A stretch of 64,000 nucleotides of DNA from Maribacter_C sp047345145 (lineage in GTDB: Bacteria; Bacteroidota; Bacteroidia; Flavobacteriales; Flavobacteriaceae). The notes beneath the pieces were generated by a model. That model did not search any database. It had not been told where the DNA came from and saw only the letters and a list, made by a program, of their open reading frames with translations. The stretch is taken from the NCBI RefSeq assembly GCF_047345145.1, contig NZ_JBLFER010000001.1:1-64000 (forward strand), read 5' to 3'. This document shows positions 8,217 to 15,728 of the stretch, piece after piece; positions within the stretch are counted from its first letter, which is position 1; each line of letters opens with the position of its first letter. The position numbers and the translations under genes were made by a program.

Positions 8217-9989
8217 ATGAAAAAAAACATCTTGTACTTCGGTATTGCGGTAATGATTGGACTACTTGGGGGTTACTTAATATTTGGTGCTAGTGCCGAT
8301 AGTGCTAATAAAACGGTAGATAATCACGACCATTCAGAAACATCGGCTAATCAAATGTGGACATGCTCAATGCATCCGCAGATTATGCAACCGGAACCCG
8401 GAGATTGCCCAATTTGTGGTATGGAATTGATTCCTGCAGAAGCAAGTTCTGAAGGCTTAGCTGCAAATCAAATCAAGATGACCGAAAACGCATTGGCATT
8501 AGCAAATATTGAAACCACCATTGTCGGTAATCTTAAGGAAAGTAATGATGATGGGGTAATTTCACTGTCTGGTAAAATAGCTGCAAATGAGGAAAACAAT
8601 GCTATTCAAGCAAGTTATTTTGATGGTCGCTTGGAGAGATTAAATGTAAGTTTTGAAGGGCAAGAAGTAAAAAGAGGGCAATTATTAGCAACAATTTACT
8701 CACCAAATCTTGTAGCTGCTCAACAGGAATTAATTACAGCGACTTCTTTAAAACAATTTCAACCGGCTTTATATAAAGCTGTTCGTAATAAGTTGAAACT
8801 ATGGAAACTTTCTGAAAGTCAAATCGACAATATAGAGTCGACAGGAGAAGTGCGTGAAAACTTTCCATTATACGCAACGGTTTCAGGAACAGTAGCGATG
8901 GTAATGGCAGCAGAAGGTGATTATTTAAAACAAGGTCAGCCTATCCTAAAAGTAAGTAACCTCAATTCAGTTTGGGCAGAATTTGATGCTTATGAAAATC
9001 AAATTTCACAGTTTAAAAAAGGACAGAAAATAAAGGTTACCACGAGCGCATATCCTAAAAAGGAATTTGATGCAGTCATATCATTTATTGACCCTGTGTT
9101 GAATAGTAGTACAAGAACTGTGACGGTGCGCACAACCTTAAAAAACAATGAAAATTTGTTCAAGCCTGGAATGTTTGTTTCCGGAAAAATAAAAGGCACA
9201 GCCAAAGCTGTGGAAGAGTCATTGAATATTCCAGCAAGTGCTGTTTTATGGACAGGAGAACGCTCTTTGGTATATGTAAAACTAAATCCAAATGAGCCTG
9301 TTTTTGAAATGCGAGAAGTTACTGTAGGCCTTCGTAACGGAGATAATTTTACAGTTACTTCAGGATTAGAAAATGGAGAAGAAATTGTGACCAATGGCAC
9401 TTTTACAGTAGATGCAGCGGCCCAATTACAAGGCAAGAAGTCAATGATGAACAAGTCTGGTAGGAAAACAATGACAGGTCATGAAGGCCATTCGGGAATG
9501 CGAGGTGGTTCAGAATTTAAATCCAATACGATTCCAACAATGAAGATGAAATTACCAAAGGCATTTCAAACAGCTTTTCAAGCTGCGTTAAAATCTTATT
9601 TTAAAATGAAAGATGCCTTTGTTGCTAGTGATGAGAATCAGGTATCTGCTTTGGCAAAAACGACATTTGAAAAAATGAAAGCCATAGAAATAGAAGGTTT
9701 GGGCAAAATGGAAAAATCGCATCTATCCAAGAGTATTGAAATGTTTAGTGCTATCTCATCAAATTCAGACTTAAAAACCCAAAGAGCTCAATTGGTTGTT
9801 TTAAATGAAAATATTGTGGCCCTTGCAATGAATATCAAATCGCCATTAGAAACATTGTATTTACAAAAATGTCCTATGGCCAATAATGGCCATGGAGCAA
9901 TTTGGTTAAGCACGCAAAGCGATATTAAGAACCCCTATTATGGTGAAGCCATGCTGACATGTGGGAGTGTGATTAAGACCATTGAATAA
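8217..9989 (+). CDS. cusB: CusB-like periplasmic adaptor of the RND metal pump
   Basis: A 590-residue membrane-fusion protein. It starts with a single hydrophobic anchor (about residues 5-24), then a heavy-metal-binding domain with Cys at 50, 64 and 67 (TCSMHP ... CPICGMEL). The usual barrel-sandwich/lipoyl and beta-barrel domains follow at about 125-400. The C-terminal part (about 435-560) resembles DUF3347, and the protein ends with a Cys-containing segment (CPMANNGHGAIWLS) often seen in Bacteroidota CusB proteins. It links the CusA-like pump to the TolC-like channel and may bind Cu(I)/Ag(I) directly. It is the last recognisable gene of the efflux operon. Confidence 0.88.
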   Translation: MKKNILYFGIAVMIGLLGGYLIFGASADSANKTVDNHDHSETSANQMWTCSMHPQIMQPEPGDCPICGMELIPAEASSEGLAANQIKMTENALALANIETTIVGNLKESNDDGVISLSGKIAANEENNAIQASYFDGRLERLNVSFEGQEVKRGQLLATIYSPNLVAAQQELITATSLKQFQPALYKAVRNKLKLWKLSESQIDNIESTGEVRENFPLYATVSGTVAMVMAAEGDYLKQGQPILKVSNLNSVWAEFDAYENQISQFKKGQKIKVTTSAYPKKEFDAVISFIDPVLNSSTRTVTVRTTLKNNENLFKPGMFVSGKIKGTAKAVEESLNIPASAVLWTGERSLVYVKLNPNEPVFEMREVTVGLRNGDNFTVTSGLENGEEIVTNGTFTVDAAAQLQGKKSMMNKSGRKTMTGHEGHSGMRGGSEFKSNTIPTMKMKLPKAFQTAFQAALKSYFKMKDAFVASDENQVSALAKTTFEKMKAIEIEGLGKMEKSHLSKSIEMFSAISSNSDLKTQRAQLVVLNENIVALAMNIKSPLETLYLQKCPMANNGHGAIWLSTQSDIKNPYYGEAMLTCGSVIKTIE

Positions 9990-10021
9990 AAGTTGTCATA
10001 TCTAAAGACACGAAATATATT

Positions 10022-10891
10022 ATGAGAAAAATCTGTAAGTCCATAAGCGATTGCCCAGATGAAAAGAAAATATTTCTGAATAAAAACGGATATGAAATAT
10101 TTGAATGTACAACCTGCGGTCATAGATTTCACCGTGTAGATGATTCTGAAATACACCTTGAAAAAGTATACTCCGATAGTTATTTCTTCGAGGGTAAATC
10201 TGGGTATCCCAATTATTTGGATGAAAAGGAAATCCTGATAAAACACGGCAATCGCTATGCTAAATTAATGTCAAAATATATTGACAAACCAGGTAAAGTA
10301 TTGGATGTAGGCAGTGCAGCGGGCTTTATACTTAAAGGGTTCGAGAACGAGGGTTGGACTTGTTATGGTGTAGAGCCAAATAAAACAATGGCGGAATATG
10401 GTAAAGATGAATTTGGCTTCGACATACAAGTTGGGGATCTAGAGTCTTATGAAACCAATCAAAAATTTGATTTGATAACATTAATCGAAGTGATTGGTCA
10501 CTTTAACGACCTTGATATAGCTCTACAGAAGGCTCATAGCTTTTTAAGACCCAATGGTATTATTCTAGTTGAATCATGGAACCGAGAAAGTCTGATTGTG
10601 AAATTAATTGGTAAACACTGGCATGCATACTGTCCACCAAGTGTTGTTCATTGGTTTTCTGACAAAACGATAACTGAACTTTTTGATTTTTATGGTTTTG
10701 ATCGCATAAAAAAAGGATTCCCCTTCAAACGAATAAAATTAAAGCATGGGATTGCTCTAATCGATACCAATACACCAAATTTTTTTCTAAAACAACGTAT
10801 TATCAAATTACTAACAAATTCATTTGGAAAACTAAAATTGATTTATCCGCCAATAGATGTCAAATGGTACGTGTTCCAAAAACGGAATTGA
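10022..10891 (+). CDS. SAM methyltransferase with N-terminal zinc-binding-like segment
   Basis: A 289-residue protein. The N-terminus has Cys pairs (C..C at about 5 and 11, CTTCGHRF at about 34-41) like the small metal-binding leader of many Methyltransf_23 proteins. The SAM core shows VLDVGSAAGFIL at about 94-105 and GVEPN at about 119-123. The C-terminal part has the HWHAYCPPSVVHWFS segment typical of sugar or surface-polysaccharide methyltransferases. It starts 32 bp after the adaptor gene but is probably functionally tied to the sulfotransferase and glycosyltransferase that follow. The substrate is unknown. Confidence 0.78.
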   Translation: MRKICKSISDCPDEKKIFLNKNGYEIFECTTCGHRFHRVDDSEIHLEKVYSDSYFFEGKSGYPNYLDEKEILIKHGNRYAKLMSKYIDKPGKVLDVGSAAGFILKGFENEGWTCYGVEPNKTMAEYGKDEFGFDIQVGDLESYETNQKFDLITLIEVIGHFNDLDIALQKAHSFLRPNGIILVESWNRESLIVKLIGKHWHAYCPPSVVHWFSDKTITELFDFYGFDRIKKGFPFKRIKLKHGIALIDTNTPNFFLKQRIIKLLTNSFGKLKLIYPPIDVKWYVFQKRN

Positions 10892-10949
10892 ACTTTAATG
10901 AAAACAACAATAAAACCAATATTCAAATAATCAACCTAAAGGAGCTTCA

Positions 10950-11996
10950 TTGCTCTCGATAATAAACAGTATTATGAGCTATTCTAATTTCAAAGACCCG
11001 GTCGGTTTACTTAAACGCATGCTTCTTTCAGGAAACAAAACCGCTTATTCAATCTTATTCAGGGAGTTTTTCACCAAACTGGTTATCCCGGTTGATTTGC
11101 TATTACGAAATTCAGAGAAAAGAAAATTAAAAAATTCCAAAGATTCATCACTTCCGATTATATTGGTTCTAGGTGGTTCAAGAAGTGGAACTACACTGCT
11201 ATATCAAACCTTGGAGCGATACTTGCCCGTAAGTTATATCAGTAATTTTATTGCCTCTTTTGTTAATTCCCCGATAAGCGCATATAAATTGTTCCGCAGA
11301 TTGATTCCTAAATCTGTCAAGGGTTATCAAAGTTATTTTGGCAGTGTTCAAGGCTTTGGCGGACCTAACGACGCCTTTTTCCTCTGGAATAGATGGCTAG
11401 GCGAGGATAGAAACCATGCACCTGAGGAAATAAGCGAAGAATCAAAGATGGAAATGAGGACCTTTTTCAATACTTGGTTAAAAACGACGAAAAAACCATT
11501 TCTAAATAAGAACAATCGAAATTCACTTTGTGCACCTATGTTTGACAAAATATTTCCAAATATCTTCTTTGTTGAAATTTATAGAGATCCGGTTTTTGTT
11601 GCTCAGTCCATTATTTTGTCCCGTAGAACTGTTCAAGGTAGTGATAAGATTGCGTGGGGTCTGCTCAGTAAGGACTCGGAAAACAATATAGACCCATTGG
11701 CCTATATAGATGACATTTGTCGGCAAGTGTTTGAAGTTAATCAGATAATTGCCTTAAACAGGGCTAAAATCGATTCGAAAAAATATTTTAGGGTTTCGTA
11801 TGAAGATTTTTGTGAAAACCCTGGTGAGATAATTAAATTGGTCGGTATTCAAGCTCTTGACCGCACCATAGATGATACAACCCTTGCTGGCCTAAAATTT
11901 TCAAAGGCTTCTAATGGACAACGATTAACGGACGAGGAGTTTAACCGCATCAAAAACTGTTTAAAGGACCTTCAGAATAAAAACGGGCTAGCATGA
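10950..11996 (+). CDS. Sulfotransferase family protein
   Basis: A 348-residue protein with the PAPS-binding P-loop-like motif GGSRSGTTLLYQ near residues 75-86 and the 3'-phosphate motif region VEIYRDPVFVAQSI at about 208-221, as in family 3-type sulfotransferases. The likely start is a TTG at 10950, 5 bp after an AGGAG, although the ATG at 10974 is also possible. Its stop overlaps the next gene's ATG (ATGA), so it is coupled to the glycosyltransferase. It probably sulfates a surface glycan or glycolipid, which is inferred from neighbours. Confidence 0.75.
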   Translation: MLSIINSIMSYSNFKDPVGLLKRMLLSGNKTAYSILFREFFTKLVIPVDLLLRNSEKRKLKNSKDSSLPIILVLGGSRSGTTLLYQTLERYLPVSYISNFIASFVNSPISAYKLFRRLIPKSVKGYQSYFGSVQGFGGPNDAFFLWNRWLGEDRNHAPEEISEESKMEMRTFFNTWLKTTKKPFLNKNNRNSLCAPMFDKIFPNIFFVEIYRDPVFVAQSIILSRRTVQGSDKIAWGLLSKDSENNIDPLAYIDDICRQVFEVNQIIALNRAKIDSKKYFRVSYEDFCENPGEIIKLVGIQALDRTIDDTTLAGLKFSKASNGQRLTDEEFNRIKNCLKDLQNKNGLA

Positions 11997-13264
11997 AAAC
12001 ATATATAATGAGGAAAAACTATATTTGGTTAATTCTTTTGTTGGTCATTTATTTGATTGCAGTAATTCTAATGAATAAGCCCCTTAAAGGAGATGAACTT
12101 AGATACCTTGCCTATGCGGAAAATTTGACACAGGGGTTTTATACAGATTCTGAAAACCCTGACTTATCTAACGGTCCGGGTTATCCGATTGTACTTTTAC
12201 CGTTTGTTGTCATTGGTAGTAATCTATTGTTCGCTAAACTTTTAAACGCAATTTTTGTTTTCATTGGAATTTGTTTTCTCTATGAAACCCTCTTGTTTTA
12301 TACCAATCAAAAATACGCTTTGCTCATTGTTTTACTTGTTGGACTTTACCCTCCTTTACTACGGTGGATGCCAGTACTATATTCGGAGTCATTATCATTT
12401 TTATTGGTTTGTGGTTTTCTATTTTATTTTTGTTCGCTTTATAGAATAAAGAAAAATTGGAAGTCGGTAATTTTGGCCTCCTTATGTCTTGGTTTTCTTG
12501 TACTTACGAAAGTTGTATTTTTCCATGTAATCGTGGTAAGTATCATCGCTCTAACAATTTTGCTCTTAGTTAAAAGGAAAAAAAGCCCTAAATGGGCATT
12601 GTATGTAGCGATCGGCGCGTTCATTGTCACCAGTCCGTTTCTTATTTATGCCTATTCCGTAACAGGCAAAATATTTTACCTAGGTACACGCGGGGGGGAA
12701 ATACTCTATCATCGAGCTACACCATTTGAAAACGAATATGGCAACTGGTTTTCACCTGATAAAATTTTGGGACTTGATAATGATCCAAGCAATGAAAATT
12801 TAAAACTGTTAATTTCAAATCATAAAGAATTCTATTCGCAAGTCATGCCCCTCAGTAATATGCAAAGAGATAGTGTGTTCAAGACCAAAGCTATCGAAAA
12901 CATGAAAGCATATCCAACTAAATATTTTAAAAATACTATAGCTAATGCCAGCCGATTCTTGTTCAATGGACCCAATTCATATCAGTCGGAAGACCTAAAT
13001 GATTTCGGTTATATTATTCCCAACGGGGTTATCATGGTTCTTTCTGTATTATTGGTTTGGCCTGCCTTCCTATCAAGAAAAAAAATACCGTTTGAGGTAA
13101 AAGCTGCACTATGGTTTAGCCTTATCTATGGTACAGGTATGATTTTATTACTTGGAAAACCAAGGTATTTTATAATGATGGTACCTCCACTAGTTCTTTT
13201 TCTAGTTTATGGATATAGTCATATTTTAAAAATTTCTGGTGTGAGAGAAAAGCAAAAATCGTAG
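11993..13264 (+). CDS. GT39-like (PMT/ArnT-type) membrane glycosyltransferase
   Basis: A 423-residue polytopic membrane protein with about ten hydrophobic segments. After the first helix comes GDELRYLAYAENL, the acidic loop-1 motif of polyprenyl-phosphate-sugar-dependent glycosyltransferases (GT39/ArnT/PMT), followed by GPGYPIVLLPF, typical of these enzymes. It overlaps the sulfotransferase gene by 4 bp and abuts a GtrA flippase, so a lipid-linked sugar is the likely donor. The acceptor is unknown. Confidence 0.7.
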   Translation: MKTYIMRKNYIWLILLLVIYLIAVILMNKPLKGDELRYLAYAENLTQGFYTDSENPDLSNGPGYPIVLLPFVVIGSNLLFAKLLNAIFVFIGICFLYETLLFYTNQKYALLIVLLVGLYPPLLRWMPVLYSESLSFLLVCGFLFYFCSLYRIKKNWKSVILASLCLGFLVLTKVVFFHVIVVSIIALTILLLVKRKKSPKWALYVAIGAFIVTSPFLIYAYSVTGKIFYLGTRGGEILYHRATPFENEYGNWFSPDKILGLDNDPSNENLKLLISNHKEFYSQVMPLSNMQRDSVFKTKAIENMKAYPTKYFKNTIANASRFLFNGPNSYQSEDLNDFGYIIPNGVIMVLSVLLVWPAFLSRKKIPFEVKAALWFSLIYGTGMILLLGKPRYFIMMVPPLVLFLVYGYSHILKISGVREKQKS

Positions 13265-13666
13265 ATGACCAAGCACAGCTTAAGAAGTCCGATAGTTCAA
13301 CAAATCCTTTTGTTTCTTATAGTTGGAGGTGTTTGTTATGTTGTTGGAATAGCTTTGTTGATGCTCTTCGTCGAAATTGCACATATCGAAGTTAATCTTG
13401 CCAATTTTTTAGCATCATTCATTACCATATTCGTCTGCTATTTACTAAATGCCAAATTTGTGTTCAAAAGTGGGCGCTATTCAAGACAAAAAGAAGTAAT
13501 GGCATTTTTTTCATTTTCAATAATAGGACTTGCTCTAAACGTAATATTGATGTATATAATGACCAGATACACACCAATATGGTATGTAATTTCAAAAACC
13601 TTGATTACTATATTTATTGCGGTGTTTAATTTTATTGTTCGCAAAAAGCTGATTTTTCTAGACTAA
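13265..13666 (+). CDS. GtrA family membrane protein
   Basis: A 133-residue protein with four transmembrane helices and the GtrA pattern: FLIVGGVCYVVG in helix 1, NFLASFITIFVCYLLNAKFVF across helix 2, and a C-terminal FIVRKKLIF. GtrA proteins are thought to move undecaprenyl-phosphate-sugar across the membrane for periplasmic glycosyltransferases. It starts at the base after the glycosyltransferase stop, a setting that fits that role well. Confidence 0.85.
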   Translation: MTKHSLRSPIVQQILLFLIVGGVCYVVGIALLMLFVEIAHIEVNLANFLASFITIFVCYLLNAKFVFKSGRYSRQKEVMAFFSFSIIGLALNVILMYIMTRYTPIWYVISKTLITIFIAVFNFIVRKKLIFLD

Positions 13667-13987
13667 CCCAAAAAGAATCATTTATCCGATTATCGGTTAA
13701 TCATTTGGTGTAATAATCATATTCTTATTTCAATCAAATGTTTTTGCTACGGTTTAGAAACCTTTTTATTCAATATTAGGTCGGCCCTCTTAGTAGGACA
13801 GATGTGTTGTATATAGAAAAAAATGATGAAGATGGACAAACATACAAACTTGGTCTGAATAGTCTTAAAAAACGAACCTTTTTTTAGACTTTTAACCAAT
13901 TTTTAAAGTTCAATTATGGGTGGGATTAATTAAACCTGCGATTTTTAAGCGTTGCCCCATAAAACGTTCGTTTTTCGAAACTCAACA
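13667..13987. other. Intergenic stretch between convergent operons
   Basis: The 321 bp between the GtrA gene and the end of the mercury-type operon hold no open frame worth calling. An 11-bp palindrome (CCGATTATCGG, 13686-13696) shortly after the GtrA stop has no T-run, so I do not call it a terminator. Nothing else stands out. Confidence 0.5.
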
Positions 13988-14197
13988 CTAAGAGCAACAA
14001 TTTGAACCTTCTTGTATTGGTGGGCAGGCTACAGTCCCATAGGAACAATAAACACAACAATCGCCTTCTTTTGGCTTCAACAGACTCTTACAATTATCAC
14101 ATTCATAGAAGAATTGACAGGCCGTGGTAGGCATTTCTTCCTCTTTTTGAAAACTGCACTTTGGACAGGTAATAGTAGATTTTAATATCGTTTCCAT
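13988..14197 (-). CDS. GDCCVxC-domain zinc-ribbon-like protein
   Basis: A 69-residue cytoplasmic protein. CPKC at about 11-14 and CDNC at about 33-36 form a likely metal site, followed by the family's hallmark GDCCVYCSYGTVACPP at about 46-61 and a final CC. The family is a companion of bacterial mercury operons. In some species one Cys is selenocysteine, but here the codons are ordinary Cys. It overlaps the MerT-like gene by one base and ends the operon. Thiol-mediated mercury binding is the obvious guess but is not shown. Confidence 0.82.
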   Translation of the reverse strand: METILKSTITCPKCSFQKEEEMPTTACQFFYECDNCKSLLKPKEGDCCVYCSYGTVACPPIQEGSNCCS

Positions 14198-14793
14198 TAT
14201 TTGATTATTTTGTATCCTGTGCTTAATATGGCAGTTTCTATCTTTTGAAGGTCGACCTTGGTTTCATCATATTTTACCGTTGTATTCGCCGCTTCGTAAT
14301 CCGCATCGACTTTTAGTATGCCATCAAGTTTGTTTACTTCGCTTTCGATATGTGCTTCGCAACCCGAGCAGGTCATCCCTTCTATGTCTACCCTAATTTC
14401 CTTTACATTTGATTGCTCCACATACACTACTTCATTACCCACGTTTGGTGTGGAATAAAAAACATGGGCGTAATGGGGAAAGGCCAACATGGCTCCGGCA
14501 AATAGCGTTATCAAAAACAAAAAACCCTTGGAGTTGATAAACTTGGGCTTTTCAACATCACATTCACAATCAATTTCCTCTTGGGTTTTGCGTTTGAATT
14601 TTTGATACCATGCAAATGCTAGCACCAAAACCGTAAAACCGATTAAATATGGTCTAAAAGGTTCTATCCATGAAAAGGTAGAGGCTAAACCAGTAGTTCC
14701 TGCCAGTACTGCGAGTACAGGTGTAATACAACATATAGATGCAGCAAGGGCAGTTAGAACCGACGTTCCAATCAATTTTTTATTTCCAATCAT
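14197..14793 (-). CDS. MerT-type mercuric transporter fused to an HMA domain
   Basis: A 198-residue protein. The N-terminal half has three hydrophobic segments with the MerT Cys pair in the first (ICCITPVLAVL, Cys about 21-22) and a further CEC at about 76-78. The C-terminal half is a heavy-metal-associated domain with GMTCSGCEAHIE (about 138-149). This is the MerTP arrangement common in Bacteroidota, in which the periplasmic Hg(II) carrier is fused to the permease. It overlaps the regulator gene by 4 bp. MerT normally delivers Hg(II) to MerA in the cytoplasm, but no reductase gene is present in the window. Confidence 0.85.
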   Translation of the reverse strand: MIGNKKLIGTSVLTALAASICCITPVLAVLAGTTGLASTFSWIEPFRPYLIGFTVLVLAFAWYQKFKRKTQEEIDCECDVEKPKFINSKGFLFLITLFAGAMLAFPHYAHVFYSTPNVGNEVVYVEQSNVKEIRVDIEGMTCSGCEAHIESEVNKLDGILKVDADYEAANTTVKYDETKVDLQKIETAILSTGYKIIK

Positions 14794-15158
14794 AACACTA
14801 TGCTTTCCTTTTTCAATAAATTGAGAATAGGGCTCAATGTCGCCATCTTGTTCTTGTTGAGCGCATAAAAAATGGTCTGAGCTTCTTTTGTAGCGTAGAT
14901 TAAATCTCTATCCTTTAGTTTTCTTAGGTGTTGTGAAATTGCCGATACGTTCATTTCCAGTATATCGCTTAAATCACAAACACAGAGTCTTTCTTCTCTT
15001 TGTAACAAAAAAAGAATCTTAAGGCGAACTTTATTTCCTGCTAGGTTAAGAACCTCGGAAACAAAACTCAATGGATTATCCAGCTCCTCAATTGAAGCCC
15101 GACAGTCCATTATCTGTATTGCGTCTGCTGCCAATCTTATGCAAATTTGCTTTCCCAT
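14790..15158 (-). CDS. ArsR/SmtB-family metal-sensing repressor
   Basis: A 122-residue winged-helix repressor. The DNA-binding helix region reads VSAISQHLRKLKDRDLI (about 70-86), preceded by the metal-binding ERLCVCDLSDIL (about 56-67), the alpha-3 CxC site of the ArsR family. An N-terminal extension with two more Cys (residues 6 and 19) matches the mercury-operon variants of Bacteroidota. A -7 box and a 12-2-12 palindrome lie immediately upstream, so autorepression of this three-gene operon is very likely. The start codon is only 4 bases after the -7 box, suggesting a leaderless mRNA. Confidence 0.88.
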   Translation of the reverse strand: MGKQICIRLAADAIQIMDCRASIEELDNPLSFVSEVLNLAGNKVRLKILFLLQREERLCVCDLSDILEMNVSAISQHLRKLKDRDLIYATKEAQTIFYALNKNKMATLSPILNLLKKESIVL

Positions 15159-15162
15159 AAAA

Positions 15163-15196
15163 CAAAGATATGTATTTTAGCATTTGCTTAAATACA
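15163..15196 (-). promoter_or_regulatory. Promoter and 12-2-12 operator of the mercury-type operon
   Basis: On the minus strand, TATCTTTG at 15170-15163 is a perfect TAnnTTTG -7 box ending 4 bases before the ArsR ATG. Directly upstream is an imperfect palindrome with arms TGTATTTTAGCA (15171-15182) and TGCTTAAATACA (15185-15196), separated by 2 bp and agreeing at 11 of 12 positions. A 12-2-12 palindrome lying upstream of and abutting the -7 element is the classical ArsR/SmtB operator arrangement. Confidence 0.75.
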
Positions 15197-15310
15197 AGAA
15201 TACGTTAAATTAGTAGTTCTATTAAACGGCAGTTTAAAGAATCTGGTTTAGAAAATCTATGGAGTCTTATAAATTGTTCCTTCTACAAAACTGTTGGCAT
15301 AGATGAGCTT

Positions 15311-15345
15311 TGCAACACAGTTGCATGCATTTCTTGCTATCTTTG
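15311..15345 (+). promoter_or_regulatory. Promoter with candidate Fur-family operator
   Basis: TGCAACACAGTTGCA (15311-15325) is a perfect 6-3-6 palindrome. TATCTTTG (15338-15345) is a perfect -7 box whose first T is 20 bp from the palindrome centre and which ends 4 bases before the GTG start of the next gene. A related sequence (TGCACTTCTGTTGCA, 18339-18353) stands in the equivalent place before the DUF3703/ATPase genes. The Fur-family repressor encoded between the two is the natural candidate to bind both. Confidence 0.45.
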
Positions 15346-15349
15346 CAAA

Positions 15350-15667
15350 GTGAAAACATTCGCAGTCATACTATCCTTATATTTTTTGGCACTCAACTTA
15401 GTGCCTTGTGGCGATGATGCTCAAATTTCCGATTCAGCAACAACCGAGTTTCAAGTGGGTTCGGACCATAATCAAAATCACGGCGATTGCGAACTTTGCT
15501 CACCTTTTTGTCAATGCCATTGCTGTCATTCGCACACCATTGTTTTTGATTTGGACATCTTTGAGCCTATCGAACCTAAGGTTATACAAGAAAGTTTTTC
15601 CCATTTTGAAAGCGTAAGCGAAGATCCGGTATTTACCCTCTTTCAACCTCCCAAGAGTATTGGCTAA
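15350..15667 (+). CDS. Small Cys/His-rich exported protein (DUF6660-like)
   Basis: A 105-residue protein with a GTG start placed by the promoter 4 bases upstream. It has a signal peptide (FAVILSLYFLALNLVPC). The centre is very rich in potential metal ligands (HGDCELCSPFCQCHCCHSH, about residues 44-62). I recall similar small proteins annotated as DUF6660 near metal transport genes of flavobacteria, but I am not certain of the family number. It leads the TonB-receptor operon. Periplasmic metal binding is inferred. Confidence 0.65.
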   Translation: MKTFAVILSLYFLALNLVPCGDDAQISDSATTEFQVGSDHNQNHGDCELCSPFCQCHCCHSHTIVFDLDIFEPIEPKVIQESFSHFESVSEDPVFTLFQPPKSIG

Positions 15668-15728
15668 TTACATATGCGATGACATCATCGCCCTCCAAAA
15701 AAAATTAGTCAATTAAATTCAAATTACT

